A stretch of DNA of 64,000 bases from Silene conica (lineage: Eukaryota; Streptophyta; Magnoliopsida; Caryophyllales; Caryophyllaceae): NCBI GenBank assembly GCA_029255685.2, contig CM055314.2, positions 70,010,815 through 70,074,814 on the forward strand, read 5' to 3'. Both the position numbers and the translations under genes were made by a program. The notes under the pieces are model-generated. The model was not told where the DNA came from, made no database searches, and saw only the letters and a list, made by a program, of their open reading frames with translations. Of the stretch, positions 47,070 to 59,083 are shown one piece after another; within the stretch, counting starts at the first letter, position 1; each line of letters begins with the position of its first letter.

Positions 47070-48890
47070 TCATTATTACTATAAAAGAATCTTGTAATTT
47101 ATCCTATGTGGCACTGCGTGGTAACAACATTAACCCTCACACACCCTCACAAAACAATTTTTTCTCAGCCAATCAAATCTTTTGAAATTTGACAAGTCAG
47201 ATTTCCTAATTGATTAAAAAATCGTGTTTAATGCTATAAAAAAATAAACGTAAAACAAGTCAGATTTTCTAATTTGCCTTTTATATTCTCTAAACAATTA
47301 TTTAGAGAATATTACTTATTTAGAGAATATATGGAAAGATTCCGTATGATACATTCTGGAAATATTATATGATCATTTCTCTTTTATTCTTGACGTAGAT
47401 CCAATCATTAGCAAATTTTTTGGAGAAATCAATATTTTCTACAATTAAAAATATTTTATTCTACCTAAATACTGGCTTAATAAATTAGCAAAATCGTAAT
47501 TTTAATTCTAATTTTGGTATTCATATGCTTAGTTTTGGAAAGATAATTTAAATGTAACCGCGATCCCTATGTAAAAAATCACGTTTTTTTCTTCACCTTA
47601 CTAAAACTATAATTTCCTAATTGATTAAAAAAACAACGTGTTTAATGCTATCAAAAAAAAAAAGATATAACGTAATACAAGTCAGATTTTCTAATTTGCC
47701 TTTTATATTCTCTAAGTAATTATTTAGAGAATATTAATTATTTAGAGAATATAAAATTCATACCGGAATTAAAATTGACAACTGCCTTCATAATGATATA
47801 ATGATATATAAAAAATCTTGTATTTGATGTGGCGCAATAAGGTTTCGGAAAACTACTATACAAGCACTCTCCTTTAATCTCACGAAATCAATTTTTCTAA
47901 ACCAATCACAATTCACAACTCAGTTTGTAGTTTCCAATACTAATTACACATCAAAAATATAACGTATAACAAGTAGACTTAATTTATCTTTTGGTTCTCA
48001 AAGTTGCTTGAGAACTCCAATGACCATTCTCCTTTTTTTTCATATATTATTTATGTTGGATAAAGAAAATTGAAATAAATAAAGTGGAATTTGGGCATAT
48101 TGCAATCTGGTGAGTTTTGTGGTGTTTGTTTTTAAATGAATTACTCTGTGTTTTTCAGATTGTTTTTCAATAAATTACTCTGTTTTAACCCATTTCTCAA
48201 AGCTAATATATATAGGATTGTTTTTTTAATCAATTACTCTATTTTTTCGGGTTTCTATCCTTTTGAATATATTCTCAAAATTCCGCTTACAAAAGGAACA
48301 TAAGAGAAACATTAAGAACTCGGGTTTTATCTTTGAAATAGTGGATAGTCAAGGCAAGGATAAATTAAGAAATATTTTATGATGAAGATTGAAGGATAAT
48401 AAATAGGGTGCTCTGGAATTGTATGGTGTTGAAGATTTCGTGAATTAGGAATAATATGGTGTATAGTGTACACCGTGTCTTTAATCACTGTTTCATTTTT
48501 TTTCTACTTTAAAATGATTGTATTCGGGTTTGTGATATTGGTCGGGTTTAATAATTATACTTGATTTCGGAATAACGTATTCCGTTTATTTAAGTTAAAT
48601 AATTTAATTAAATTTCAGAATATAAGTTATTTGAAACATTTTTTTTTCCAAATTTTTAACTAAAACGTATTTTACTGGAAATTAAAACAATTTCTCATTT
48701 TTGATGTATAGATCAGATTACGCTTTCTCAGATGATATGCCAAACGTCTAATGTTTAATGATTTTTTAAAATAAATCACGTATTGTTTTGTCATATAATA
48801 TGTTATTAGATTATCTAACGACGGTAATTAATCACATACTTTACAAAATTACAATTACCAACCCGTGAATTTTCACGGGTGTTACACTAG
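47070..48890 (+). mobile_element. Helitron, non-autonomous, plus strand
   Basis: The 5' end TCATTATTACTATAAAAGAA follows an A at 47069. The 3' end has hairpin ACCCGTGAA/TTCACGGGT (48861-48880), GTTACACTAG, then T at 48891. A second related 5'-like block (AAATCTTGTATTTGATGTGGCGCAATAA) begins near 47800, so a nested copy may own the 3' end. An internal block of about 140 bp (47190-47330) is repeated at 47610-47755. No Rep/helicase coding. Confidence 0.6.
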
Positions 48891-49077
48891 TACCTATAAT
48901 TAAGCTCTTGTGTTAATAGATTATAGTGAATTATTTTTGGCAATTATCATAAAATAAATTATTTGAATAGTCTTCTTACTCTTTTACATAGACATGTGTC
49001 CGGTTTAATGGGTTATGGTTCTTCTTTTATATACTTATATATAGATATATAGAAACCGTAATCAGAATAATATATTA

Positions 49078-50950
49078 CTAGTGTAACACCCGTGAAAAAT
49101 CACGGGGTTGTGTACACTTACTTTTAAAGATGACAAAGGCAAATTCATTTCATTATATAACAATTCTATTTATTCGAACAAATTGATTTTTAACGGGGTT
49201 GTTTTGCATATAAGATATGTTCGGTCAAAAGGTGAATTTCCTGTTACACTAATCTTCGAATATCTGTTACCAATGATGGAAATATTTGGATTAATTATAA
49301 TAACATGAATGAATAAGATATATAAGAAAAAACAATAAACGATTAAAAAAAAGATTAAATAATTATTAATGATTAATTTGGAAAGTTATTGTATTTGCTG
49401 AATTGGTGACAGAACTTAAGTTGACGGACAAATAGGATGAATAAAATAACTAATCAGGTAGACATCTAAATTAAATGGGTGTATTAAAATTCGATAATCT
49501 AGGACAAAAATTACAATTTCGCGAAAACCTCCTTGTAAACAACATTCGCTGATGTAAAAAATATGGACTAATAAAATAAAAAATTACCTTGACATAATAA
49601 TTAATGAAAGATGGAGATATAATAATTAATGAGAAAAATCAATTACTGGATGATGGATAAAGATGAGTTAGAAAAATAGGGAAGAAGTTACATAAAAAAG
49701 GAAAATGGAGAAAAATGAGATTAGAGACCTTTTTTTCAAAAATAATTAAGAAAAAGACTAAAATAACCCCGATATACAATAGCATTGTACATCTGGTGGT
49801 ATAGTGCAGGAACTGTATAATTAGGATATTATGTTACCTTACTTCAGATTCAGAAATATTAACAATCATTAACATAATTTCAGCTATGGAATATTTTATA
49901 TCATATTATATACCACATTTTCCAAAATACCATAGGAGCTATATCATATTCCTCGTAATGCCACATTAATATATTTGTCAATCATCATGGATCACTAAGA
50001 AAGTAATTGATATCGCTTAAATAAAATAAAATTCTTTACAATGCATGGTTCACGATAGTTTGACAGTGGTATTAGACATGCCTTCGGTTCTATTTGGTAA
50101 ATCTAATTGAAAATTGAAATAATAACTCAAATCTAATAAGCTAGAAAAATAATAGACATATTTGGTGTACCCGTCATTAAATCTGTCATATTTTGTACCC
50201 GTCATTAAATAATACGATTATGTATCATACGAAATCTTTCTATATATTCTCTAAATAATTAATAATTGTTTAGAGAATATAAAAGACAAATTAGAAAATC
50301 TGACTTGTTTTACGTTGTCTTTTTTGATAGATAAAACACGTTTTTTAAATCAATTAGGAAATCTGACTTGTCAAATTTCAAAGTTATATTTTTCGGAAAA
50401 ATTGTTTTGTGAGGGTGAATGTGAGGGCGTCATATTTTTAAAAAAATTTAAATTAACCCAATTTAATAAGGTATTGTTACATTCTTAAATTAACCCGTCA
50501 TATTTTGTACGAATTTGAAACTATGTGGCAAAATAAGTTAATGGTGAAAAATAGAGGATTCGATAAAAAGTACTTTATATTTGCAAACCATTAAAGGCAA
50601 CTTTATTAGTTCACAACGTAATTATCTTCAATGATTCTCGAACTTTATATTCACCTAATTAACCCCTAATTATGTTCAATGATATTCTTAATTTATATTT
50701 TCAGACCATTAAAGGCAACTTTATTTATTATATTCTCTAAATAATTCGAGAATCATTTTGTGAGTCGGATTCTTGAAATTTCAAATTTAATTTGGTATGA
50801 AAACGTTACATTACAACCCATTAATTGAAAATATGGGTGCAAATTCCATATTTAATAATGACTGACTTGTCGGTAAGGCCTAATGTTGTTACCAGTTACC
50901 ACATAGTGCCATATATTCATAATTCCAAGATTCTTTTATAGTAATAATGA
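49078..50950 (-). mobile_element. Helitron, non-autonomous, minus strand
   Basis: On the minus strand the 5' end TCATTATTACTATAAAAGAA starts at 50950 (preceded by A). The 3' hairpin CCCGTGA/TCACGGG (49106-49089) is followed by TGTTACACTAG ending at 49078 and then T. The segment 50225-50440 is the reverse complement of 47120-47340 in the plus-strand Helitron, so both belong to one family. An extra ~450 bp (50445-50900) is present here. Non-coding. Confidence 0.62.
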
Positions 50951-51239
50951 TGATAGGTAGAGAATTATGGTAAACAACTGTGATTGGTAGGGAATATATA
51001 TGAAATATTTAGGATTTGTTATTAGTATAATCTGATTGGTTGTTATTATTATAATATTATAATATTTATAATATTTAGGGAATCTCGGTATAATATTTAG
51101 GGAATCTTGGAAACATAAAAATATATGACTTGGCATAAATTGAGGGTTTTCATTGGTCTACGAAACTGATTTTTGTGAGAGTGAATGTGAGTGAGCGAAA
51201 GAGTGAACGGTGGAATATTAGCGCGCCACGTATGCAGTT

Positions 51240-51267
51240 ATACATTCTTCTTTTATAGTAATAATGA
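51240..51267 (-). other. Additional Helitron-type 5' end, minus strand
   Basis: The minus strand starts TCATTATTACTATAAAAGAA at 51267, preceded by A, followed by GAATG and later GCATACGTGGCGCGC. It is the same 20-base terminus as at 47070 and 50950. The element at 49078-50950 may be nested inside the one that begins here. Confidence 0.55.
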
Positions 51268-52344
51268 TTAAGAACAAACTTATTATACGTAGCCTATAAT
51301 AGGTGATATGTTTTAGATCTCGTTAATATTATAAATATCGTATCAATGTAATCATTCGATATACAAACAAACGATTATCAATAATACGACAATTATATCT
51401 ATGCAGTTCGGTATCTCCATTTCTAATACATTTATTAGAACACAAATGGTCTGAGTTTGACCTGAGTCTATTATAGGTAAAGTAGGAATTGAAAATTGTG
51501 GGCAAACCTACTAAAACCAGTTGTGGAAATGGTTTTAAGAATACAACACAGTAATGTTTCTTGAATTCCAAGTTTGAATTGTTTACCTTGAAGGAAATAG
51601 ATGTCTAACCTTCCTAACGAACACCGACTACGCCACTATTTAAACCCGCAACACTCAATTTCACTTCCTTCATCATACACTTATTTTTAATTCATCTTAA
51701 TACTAATTAATAACATTTTTACCATTCTTAATTGTTTTTTTGAGTTCGTTACTGATTGATTTTCATCTTATTGCTTCAACATTTCCAAGAATCAAATTTC
51801 CAGGTATTTACGTCTTCCTTATGTTTTGCCCTAATTAAACAAGTGTGTTTGACTAGTCATCGTCTACTCATTAACAAGTGGTCTTTCGTAAAGGCTGATA
51901 TATTTAAATTCTCCCTATTTCAGTTAATTATTTTATTATTTTTTAGGAGTCTTTATTTCTAACATGGAATAATATTGTCGTCCAAATTATTCGTTTATTA
52001 CCATTTTATTATTTGTAGGAAATATTTTTAATTTAAAGTAAAACTAAGTTTTCTCTTCTATCCTAATTAACAATTTACAATAGTTTATATTCTCTTCGTT
52101 CACATCCAATTTGTATGTTTATTTTTTTTTACGTTTCTCAACGCACGTTTTACCTGCTAAATATTTTTAGCTACGTATTTGCGAAAATTATAAAACTAAC
52201 ATATGACGATTAATTAAACAAGATCTCACATTAATATATTTTCTCTTACATATTAGGAGAAAATTGAAGTTGAATGTTCACTAGACATTCTACAAAATAG
52301 AAATATACAAAATGGATTTAAATGAAGAAAGTACATATAATTAT
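51268..52344. other. Intergenic DNA, possible promoter-like stretch near 51645
   Basis: CCACTATTTAAACCCGCAAC (about 51638) resembles a TATA region followed by a CT-rich leader and a donor-like CCAG/GTATTT near 51802. The only downstream frame (51756-51962, 68 codons) has no recognisable similarity. I do not call a gene. Confidence 0.3.
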
Positions 52345-52545
52345 CACAAATTCTCATTTGTGACGGCGATATCCGTTACAAGTTTGTGACGGATACCGTT
52401 TTCTCTCACAAAATACCCACTTTTTCTCTCTCTATGACACTATTCATGTGGCCCCCTTTCTCCACTAACTTATTTTGTATCCATTTTATCTCACAAAATA
52501 TTCGTCACAAATGGTGACCCGTCACAAGCAGGACTTGCTAATTAA
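52345..52545. repeat. MITE with GTGACGG-type inverted ends
   Basis: TTTGTGACGG blocks at the left (52369 and 52385) and their inverted copies CGTCACAAATGG and CCGTCACAAGCAGG at the right (52502-52532) enclose a CT-rich core. Related GTGACGG or GACGGAT blocks occur at about 25090, 52855, 56110 and 59765. This suggests a dispersed small repeat family. Confidence 0.45.
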
Positions 52546-53758
52546 TTAAAGCAATGGTCCACTTTTACATGATTTGATTTATTTATCAAAAAAACACCTA
52601 AATCATTAATTACTATACCTTGGATAGAAAAATGTAAACTATTAAACCTAACTAATTAGTAGTGAATGGACAACATCGAGTATATACTCCAACAACTCAA
52701 CTACATGCACCAAGTTCTGCCATGCAATAATTTCTTTCAACTTTATCCTTTTGTGATTAGCTTTTAATTTAGAGGGATAAAAAGTTACAAACATAAAAAT
52801 GTACTCCCTATTTTCCATGCACAAATTCACATTTATGATGGGTATATCCGTTACAAATTTACGTCGGGTCAAATAATATCCATGTGAGATCTATAGAATA
52901 GACAAAATCATAATGTCTAGAGAGAAGCAAATTGTTTCATCTTATTCACCCTCAATAGTACTTACCCCGTCGCAATTTTGTCACAAATACACCCGTTAAC
53001 AAGAGGAACTTACTGTTTTTTTTTATGTCCTCAAGGACCTCAACTATCTAACTAATTAGATTTCTTTTATATTTTATGTGTGTGTTATAATAAAATAATT
53101 GTATTATCAATAACTCCTCCACCTTTCTATACCCCAATCCCTTCTTAAATTTTGCAAATTAATCATTTGGATTGGTGTGTAAAATACTGTATGTTGTAAC
53201 GTACGATTTCTATTATGGTATGTTATCCTGAATACTAGTCTTATCGATTTTCTAATGTGTGCCCTAAGATACACATTAATAGTCTAAATTAAATATGTTA
53301 GAAAAACGGTAGTCTTATTTATATCAACAAATGAGATAAAACCATTATAAAAATCGTAGTCTTATTTATATCAACAAATGAGATAAGACCGTTATATATA
53401 CCGTGCATTTTCATTATTTATTATAGAATTTTTTTAGGGTCACTTTCTGCCAACTTTATAATTTATTTATATGTTAATTATTTTGTTAGTAACGTTACCT
53501 CTCTTTTTCTCTAAGTCAAAAAGACATATATTGTCACCAAGACAACAAGTAACAAAAGCTAGGGAATACAATAGTAAACAATTATTAGTGTTGTTAATGG
53601 AATAATTTTGTGTTGGACTAACTTTAGCATTCTTCTTAATAAAATAAATTAAAAAAAGGTATCATGATTAGCTAACATTATATGTTTTGGATCATATCCA
53701 CAAAGCACATGTATATGTATCTACAAAAGTTTAAGTAGAATGATTTATGGGTATCATA
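52546..53758. other. AT-rich intergenic DNA, no gene seen
   Basis: It contains a decayed relative of the GTGACGG repeat (about 52825-53010) and a short direct repeat (GTAGTCTTATTTATATCAAC twice, 53309 and 53357). No coding sequence. Confidence 0.5.
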
Positions 53759-56083
53759 TCATATATTATATTAAAGCAAATACCAATCTCCCCATTCGTC
53801 GCCATGTGTCACACGATACTCAATTGCCACGTGTCACACATTATTCAATTGACACGTGTCACACTCAATAAAACCATAAATTGATTAGAGATAATGCAGT
53901 AATAAATTGATTACTTTTTATATTATGGAAAGATTTCTGGTATATATTAATTATGTTGAGTATTTTAATTATGGAAAAGACATATTTTAAGATCTAAAAA
54001 TGAGCAAGTAATGGTGATTAATTGAAAAGACAAGTTGATTTTGATTTACTTGCTTTTTATAGGTCAATCAATTGGTATACTTAAAATCATTAGATATTTT
54101 TATTTTTTCCTCAAATAACTCAATCAAACAAATAATGTGTAAACAATTATACCAATTGTCATATTTAGATGACGAGAATATGGTATATTGTTTTAGAAAA
54201 ATATATTTTATATATTTAGAAACAATTATACGTAGACAAAATATTACAATATACGTAAACAAAGAATTGCAATATACCCGTATACAATATTCCGTATATA
54301 ATTTTTCCAATAAAAAAATTAACCTTAATTCCAATAACAATATTATATGTATCCCTAAAAGCTTGACTCAATATAATTACAATTTTATATTTAGAAACAA
54401 TTATGGCTCACTATTTTTCCATAATTTTTTTTTTTGATTTAATAACATGTGCATTGCAATATACATAATAGCATAATTGTTTCTAAATAAAAGCTTCCAA
54501 AATTAATTTACCATTAACATACTTGTGTAAAAAGTCAAACAAATATTAATTACGTTTACATTAATATACACGTTTACATTAATTCGTTCAAAGATTCTCC
54601 AATTCAAATTTTACACAAGTAATTTGAAAAATAAGGAAACAATATAATTTTAAAAATTCATCTAAAATACTCACTGTCAAACAATACAAAAAGCTTAAAC
54701 ACATTTGTTATTATATAGTGCATCTTTAATAAAGTTTCCCTAAAAAAACTACTTTAATTTTCTTGATTTATAGAAATATATTTGCTATTTTTATAGAATA
54801 TTATATAAGCACATTGTAGAATAGAAGTTTTCATGATCATAAAGATAAATGACCCGCCTACTATCATTTTCAAATTTGTTAAATGGAAGTTACATGAATT
54901 TTTTGTATATAATAGTTATTTGTTATCTCATATTTATAATATAAATTTTTGGATTGTGAAAACTAATCAATTTTTTTCTCTAATATGCTCTTATATTTAA
55001 CTATAATTTGAATTTGTTATCCTATTTTTAAGCACATTGTATAAGGTCTACTTTAGTTTCTGTATTCAATTATTTGTATTTGTCAATTGTTATTTTATAT
55101 TTAAGCACATTGTATATGTTTTATTGTAGTTTGTTAATTCACGTTTTCAGATCGTCTTACATGAATTTATGTTCATTAAAAATCTTGCATATATTTCTTG
55201 ACCCCTCTTGGGAATATCTTTTTCTTTGATTTATATATGCATTTTACCCTCTACATTATTGATGATTTTATAGATAGATGAAGAAATTGGATATATTATA
55301 TATAAATACTGTAATTATATCTATCTTTATTAGATGGGAAGGTTTAATGCATTTAATATATTGTACTATCTAACTAATGGATAGTACTCAGAAGAACTTT
55401 TCATGGAAATGTTTTGATCAATAACATGCTCATTGGATAATGGTAGAGTAAGTCCAATATTAAAAATGAGGTGATGAAAACGAGGATTTTTGAACAATTC
55501 TGCATGATTTGAAATAATTTGAGGCATAGTTTGAGTATAAAGAGAATAGGCCAACGACTACCATAATCAAGTAAACGACTACATATGATACGTAGTTGGA
55601 GGACGTAAGAAATGGCTCGCAGAATAATGGTTAGTTGGGGAATGCTGAGAATTTGAGATAGGGTACAATTACTGAGACATCGTGGTGTGAGATGTTGGGG
55701 GTCAACACTGCAATAGTTGGTCAGACGAATGCTGTAGATGCCCAGACAATGGTGGGTGGGAGAGGAATTGGAGAGGGTGGATAATTTAGATAAGAACAAA
55801 TAAGAGGGGTAATATGATAAATTTCGTAATTAAACAAGCTGTGAAATCTACAATAATTTTATATCCATTTTTCAGATTTCATCTCTTATAAATTAAAAAC
55901 TCGACGGAAAACAAGTAGAGTAATTCAAATAGAATTAAGCAACATGCAAATTATCAAAAATGTATCGAGAAGACTATATTTTCTAAAATTTAGTTGTTTA
56001 CTAAGTCCAAAAAATTATATAAATTTTTACATTTAATAAAACTTTTCATTGTCACCCGTGCAGTGCACGGGTTCAAAAACTAG
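53759..56083 (+). mobile_element. Candidate Helitron, plus strand
   Basis: The 5' end TCATATATTATATTAAAGCA follows an A at 53758. The 3' end is hairpin ACCCGTGC/GCACGGGT (56054-56072), then TCAAAAACTAG and T. The interior is AT-rich except a more complex stretch at about 55390-55800. That stretch has a 132-codon minus-strand frame (55799-55401) that I do not recognise and that could be captured sequence. No Rep/helicase seen. Confidence 0.42.
53801..53875. repeat. Three 25-bp units carrying G-box-like CACGTG
   Basis: Units start at 53801, 53826 and 53851 with GCCATGTGTCACAC, GCCACGTGTCACAC and GACACGTGTCACAC. CACGTG is at 53828-53833 and 53853-53858. The repeat sits just inside the 5' end of the candidate Helitron. 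Confidence 0.85.
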
Positions 56084-57851
56084 TTCTTATTTATTAACGG
56101 ACCGTCTTGCTTGTGACAGAACATCTCACAACCACTCGCTTGTCCTTTCACTTGTTCTTCTCTCCCACTCTCTCGTTGTGAGAGATCACAAGTTTATGAT
56201 GGAATAATATTGTCGCAAATGAGCATTTCTATTTATTAAAATAGAATTATTACTATTATTATGAGAAGCTAGCGTAGTACGTTAAGTATCAATCACACTT
56301 AGAGTTGGGAAATGCTAATAATGTTAGAAACAGTGTTTTTTAGTTAAGAGACTTTGACAATATACCTGACTTTATCATACAGTGGTACTGTGTATTGCAT
56401 AATCAAGACATATATTTATGTGGAATTGGACTACTTCACATGCAATCTTTCAACTTAGTTTGAGGTTTTAGCCTTTTAGATTTTAACTCTTAACAATTTA
56501 GCTAGGTTAGATGTACTAAAAATTAGAGGATTACTTTTCTTATTTCTTCTAGGCTCATAGACTCAATTGATAATAAGTAGACATGATAAAATTGATCTAT
56601 GCTTTTAAATGACTCGATCTAATAATCTGACTTATACCTAACCTGATTCTCGAACTCAAAACTCGAGATTTATCCAAATTCGGATTTCCATGCCGCACTC
56701 CACCAATATAACCCGACTAAAATGTTTATTATCCATAAATAACTTGATAATAATTAACACAAAAATGTCCTAACCCAACCCGAATTTTGCAAACCCAATG
56801 ACCCGATAATTGATCTGTTTACCAAGTCTAGTAATAAAAAGAATTTATAATTTAAACATATAAACATCCAAATGAGTTTCTGTCTCCATCTTTCTAAATC
56901 AGTTTTTATCTCCCTCAAATTTTATTGAGTGTTACAAAATAGAAAAACATATGAATTCTAAAATTTATGAGTAAAAATTATGATGAACATGAATGAAAAA
57001 GATTGTTATCCTTTTCTAAATACAGCATAAGATGAGACATTTGCCTACCTAAGCTAGCTAGTTTAATCATTTATTGAAAAGTAGTGTATGAAATAAAAGA
57101 GAACAAAATAAAGACGTAAGTAATTGGTATAGGTCACTTCTATTTAGGTTCTAATAATATAATAAGTTCAAAATAATGAAGGTTTTATTTTATGATATAC
57201 TTTCATTTTTGGATATATAATGTGCCACGCACGGCATCTAGCACAATGTTTTTTAATGCATTATTAATTCTATTCTACTTTTATTTTACCTCTTTTGAAT
57301 TAATTCCAAATTACATAATTAATTTACAACTCACATTAATGGGAATCCTGTAGGATTGTCAAGTAGTAACCTTAATTTCTTGTACTGCATATTTACCCAT
57401 TTTGGGGTTGTTGCACAAACTCAACTTCAACCACAGGTCTTACTTTATTTATATTTAATTATAATTATAATAAGACTTTAATAAATGGCAAACACCTCAC
57501 TATGATCAATTTCTCACTCTAATAAGTCCCTCTTAAGAGTTTAAGACGGATAGATTCGTCTTAAGTTAAAACCGATTAAATAGTTAACGCTTGTATAAAT
57601 AAGACAAAAATGAAAAAGTTTAAGGGAACATAAAGATGTTTGTCTTACCTATATAAATGAATTATTATTTGACTCAATAAGAATTTGTGTTCTCACTCAA
57701 TCTACCTCTATTTCAAGTTTAGATTATGGTTCATGATCTTTTTATTTTTCAAAATATATTTTCCACAGTTGCTCATTCGTGGGTGAATTTTGCTCTTTTA
57801 TGAAAAAAATTTCATTAATTTTCCATAATATGCCCTCTAGCTAATTCTCTT
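56084..57851. other. AT-rich intergenic DNA, no gene seen
   Basis: A GTGACAG/CTCACAA-type repeat remnant is at about 56105-56200. No coding frame or RNA gene recognised. Confidence 0.55.
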
Positions 57852-57854
57852 TAA

Positions 57855-58077
57855 GGCCATGTTCTTTTCGGCTGAAACGAGCTGAATTGAATAAATTGGA
57901 GTAGAGCTTAACTGAACTAAATCGAGTGGAATTGAGGTGCAATGAATTTAGTTGAATTAAAAGTTACTTTTGTAAAGAGATTAATTGAAAATAATTGATT
58001 GAACGTAAATAAAACTTAACGGAATACAACTAACCAAAATTGAAATGAGCTGAAATTAAGCCAGAAAGAACAGAGCC
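57855..58077. mobile_element. Tourist/Harbinger-like MITE (223 bp)
   Basis: The left end GGCCATGTTCTTTTCGGCT and the reverse-complemented right end GGCTCTGTTCTTTCTGGCT are TIRs. TAA lies on both sides (57852-57854 and 58078-58080), the TSD of PIF/Harbinger elements. The interior has repeated GAACTGAATTGAA-like blocks. Non-coding. Confidence 0.8.
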
Positions 58078-58080
58078 TAA

Positions 58081-58513
58081 CTCTTTCTCTCACAAAATCA
58101 AAATTAATCAAATCCACAAAATTTATCAAAATCTGTCAAATTCCACAATTATAGATGTTAATTCTCGTATCCCTCAAGTAATAATTCTAATTCTTAATTT
58201 TATTAATTATATTATATCAAATTAAATAAACATTGATTTACACTAATTAAATTAGAGTTAGGGTTTGTTCAAACCTCGTGAACGTTGAGATGAGGGCTAG
58301 TTACGCATGGTGTGTATTATTCTGAGGTTTTCCATGGGAGTCGTATCAATATTAGAAAATAAAAGGGATAAAATGATTATTTACGTCCATGAAGTAGTAA
58401 AACTCGTCCATAAATAAGCACGCCATCCTATTTTATCGTTGCGGTTATCATCAAAATATGTCATAATGAACCGAAAAAACAACTCACGGTTTATGCTCCA
58501 TTCATTATTATCA
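58081..58513. other. AT-rich intergenic DNA, no gene seen
   Basis: Short spacer between two MITEs. No feature supported. Confidence 0.55.
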
Positions 58514-58522
58514 ATAAAATAA

Positions 58523-59074
58523 GGGTTTTTTTGTAAGAAACTACCTTATATTTATGTCCATTTGTGAAAAACTACCTTACTTTTTATTTTTTTGTTAAAA
58601 ATTACCTTACATTTTACTGTCTTGTTAAAAACTACCTTACTTTTTACTTTTTTGTTAAAAACTACCAAAAATATGACTCAAGCCAATTTTCGACGATAAT
58701 TTGGATTATTTTGGTTCAAACATTTTATATTGTTCATATGTCTTCCCATAAATCATTTTTAAAATCTGTTCCTTAGCATAATATGCTTTGTAATAACTCA
58801 CATCAATCCTCAACTCTTTTTTCTTCTAAAAAGTGTTTACCTTTGTCTCAAATTGAAGCCTCCAATAATCTATGTACTTCTCTGCCAAATAGATGGAAAT
58901 ACACTTGTTGTTGTGGTCAATCCAACCACAATTATCGTCGGAATTGGCCCGAGTCATATTTTTGGTATGTTTTAACAAAAAAATAAAATGTAAGGTAGTT
59001 TTTAACAAAAAATAAAAGTGAGATAGTTGTTCACAAATTGACATAAATATAAGGTAGTTTCTCACAAAAAAATC
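58523..59074. mobile_element. MULE-type MITE (552 bp) with perfect 9-bp TSD
   Basis: The left arm GGGTTTTTTTGTAAGAAACT, continuing with ACTACCTTAC blocks, is mirrored at the right end (GATTTTTTTGTGAGAAACTA on the minus strand). ATAAAATAA occurs on both sides (58514-58522 and 59075-59083). The arms contain a sub-repeat (TTGTTAAAAACTACCTTAC, several copies). Frames inside (58564-58776 and others) are repeat-derived and not genes. Confidence 0.85.
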
Positions 59075-59083
59075 ATAAAATAA

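Noticed and set aside
54068-54437. 90- and 121-codon overlapping frames on both strands
   Set aside because: AT-rich sequence with Ile/Asn/Tyr-biased composition and no recognisable domain.
57215-57260. Hairpin-like GTGCCACGCACGGCATCTAG as another Helitron 3' end
   Set aside because: The stem is only about 4 bp, CTAG is followed by C rather than T, and no matching 5' end was seen.
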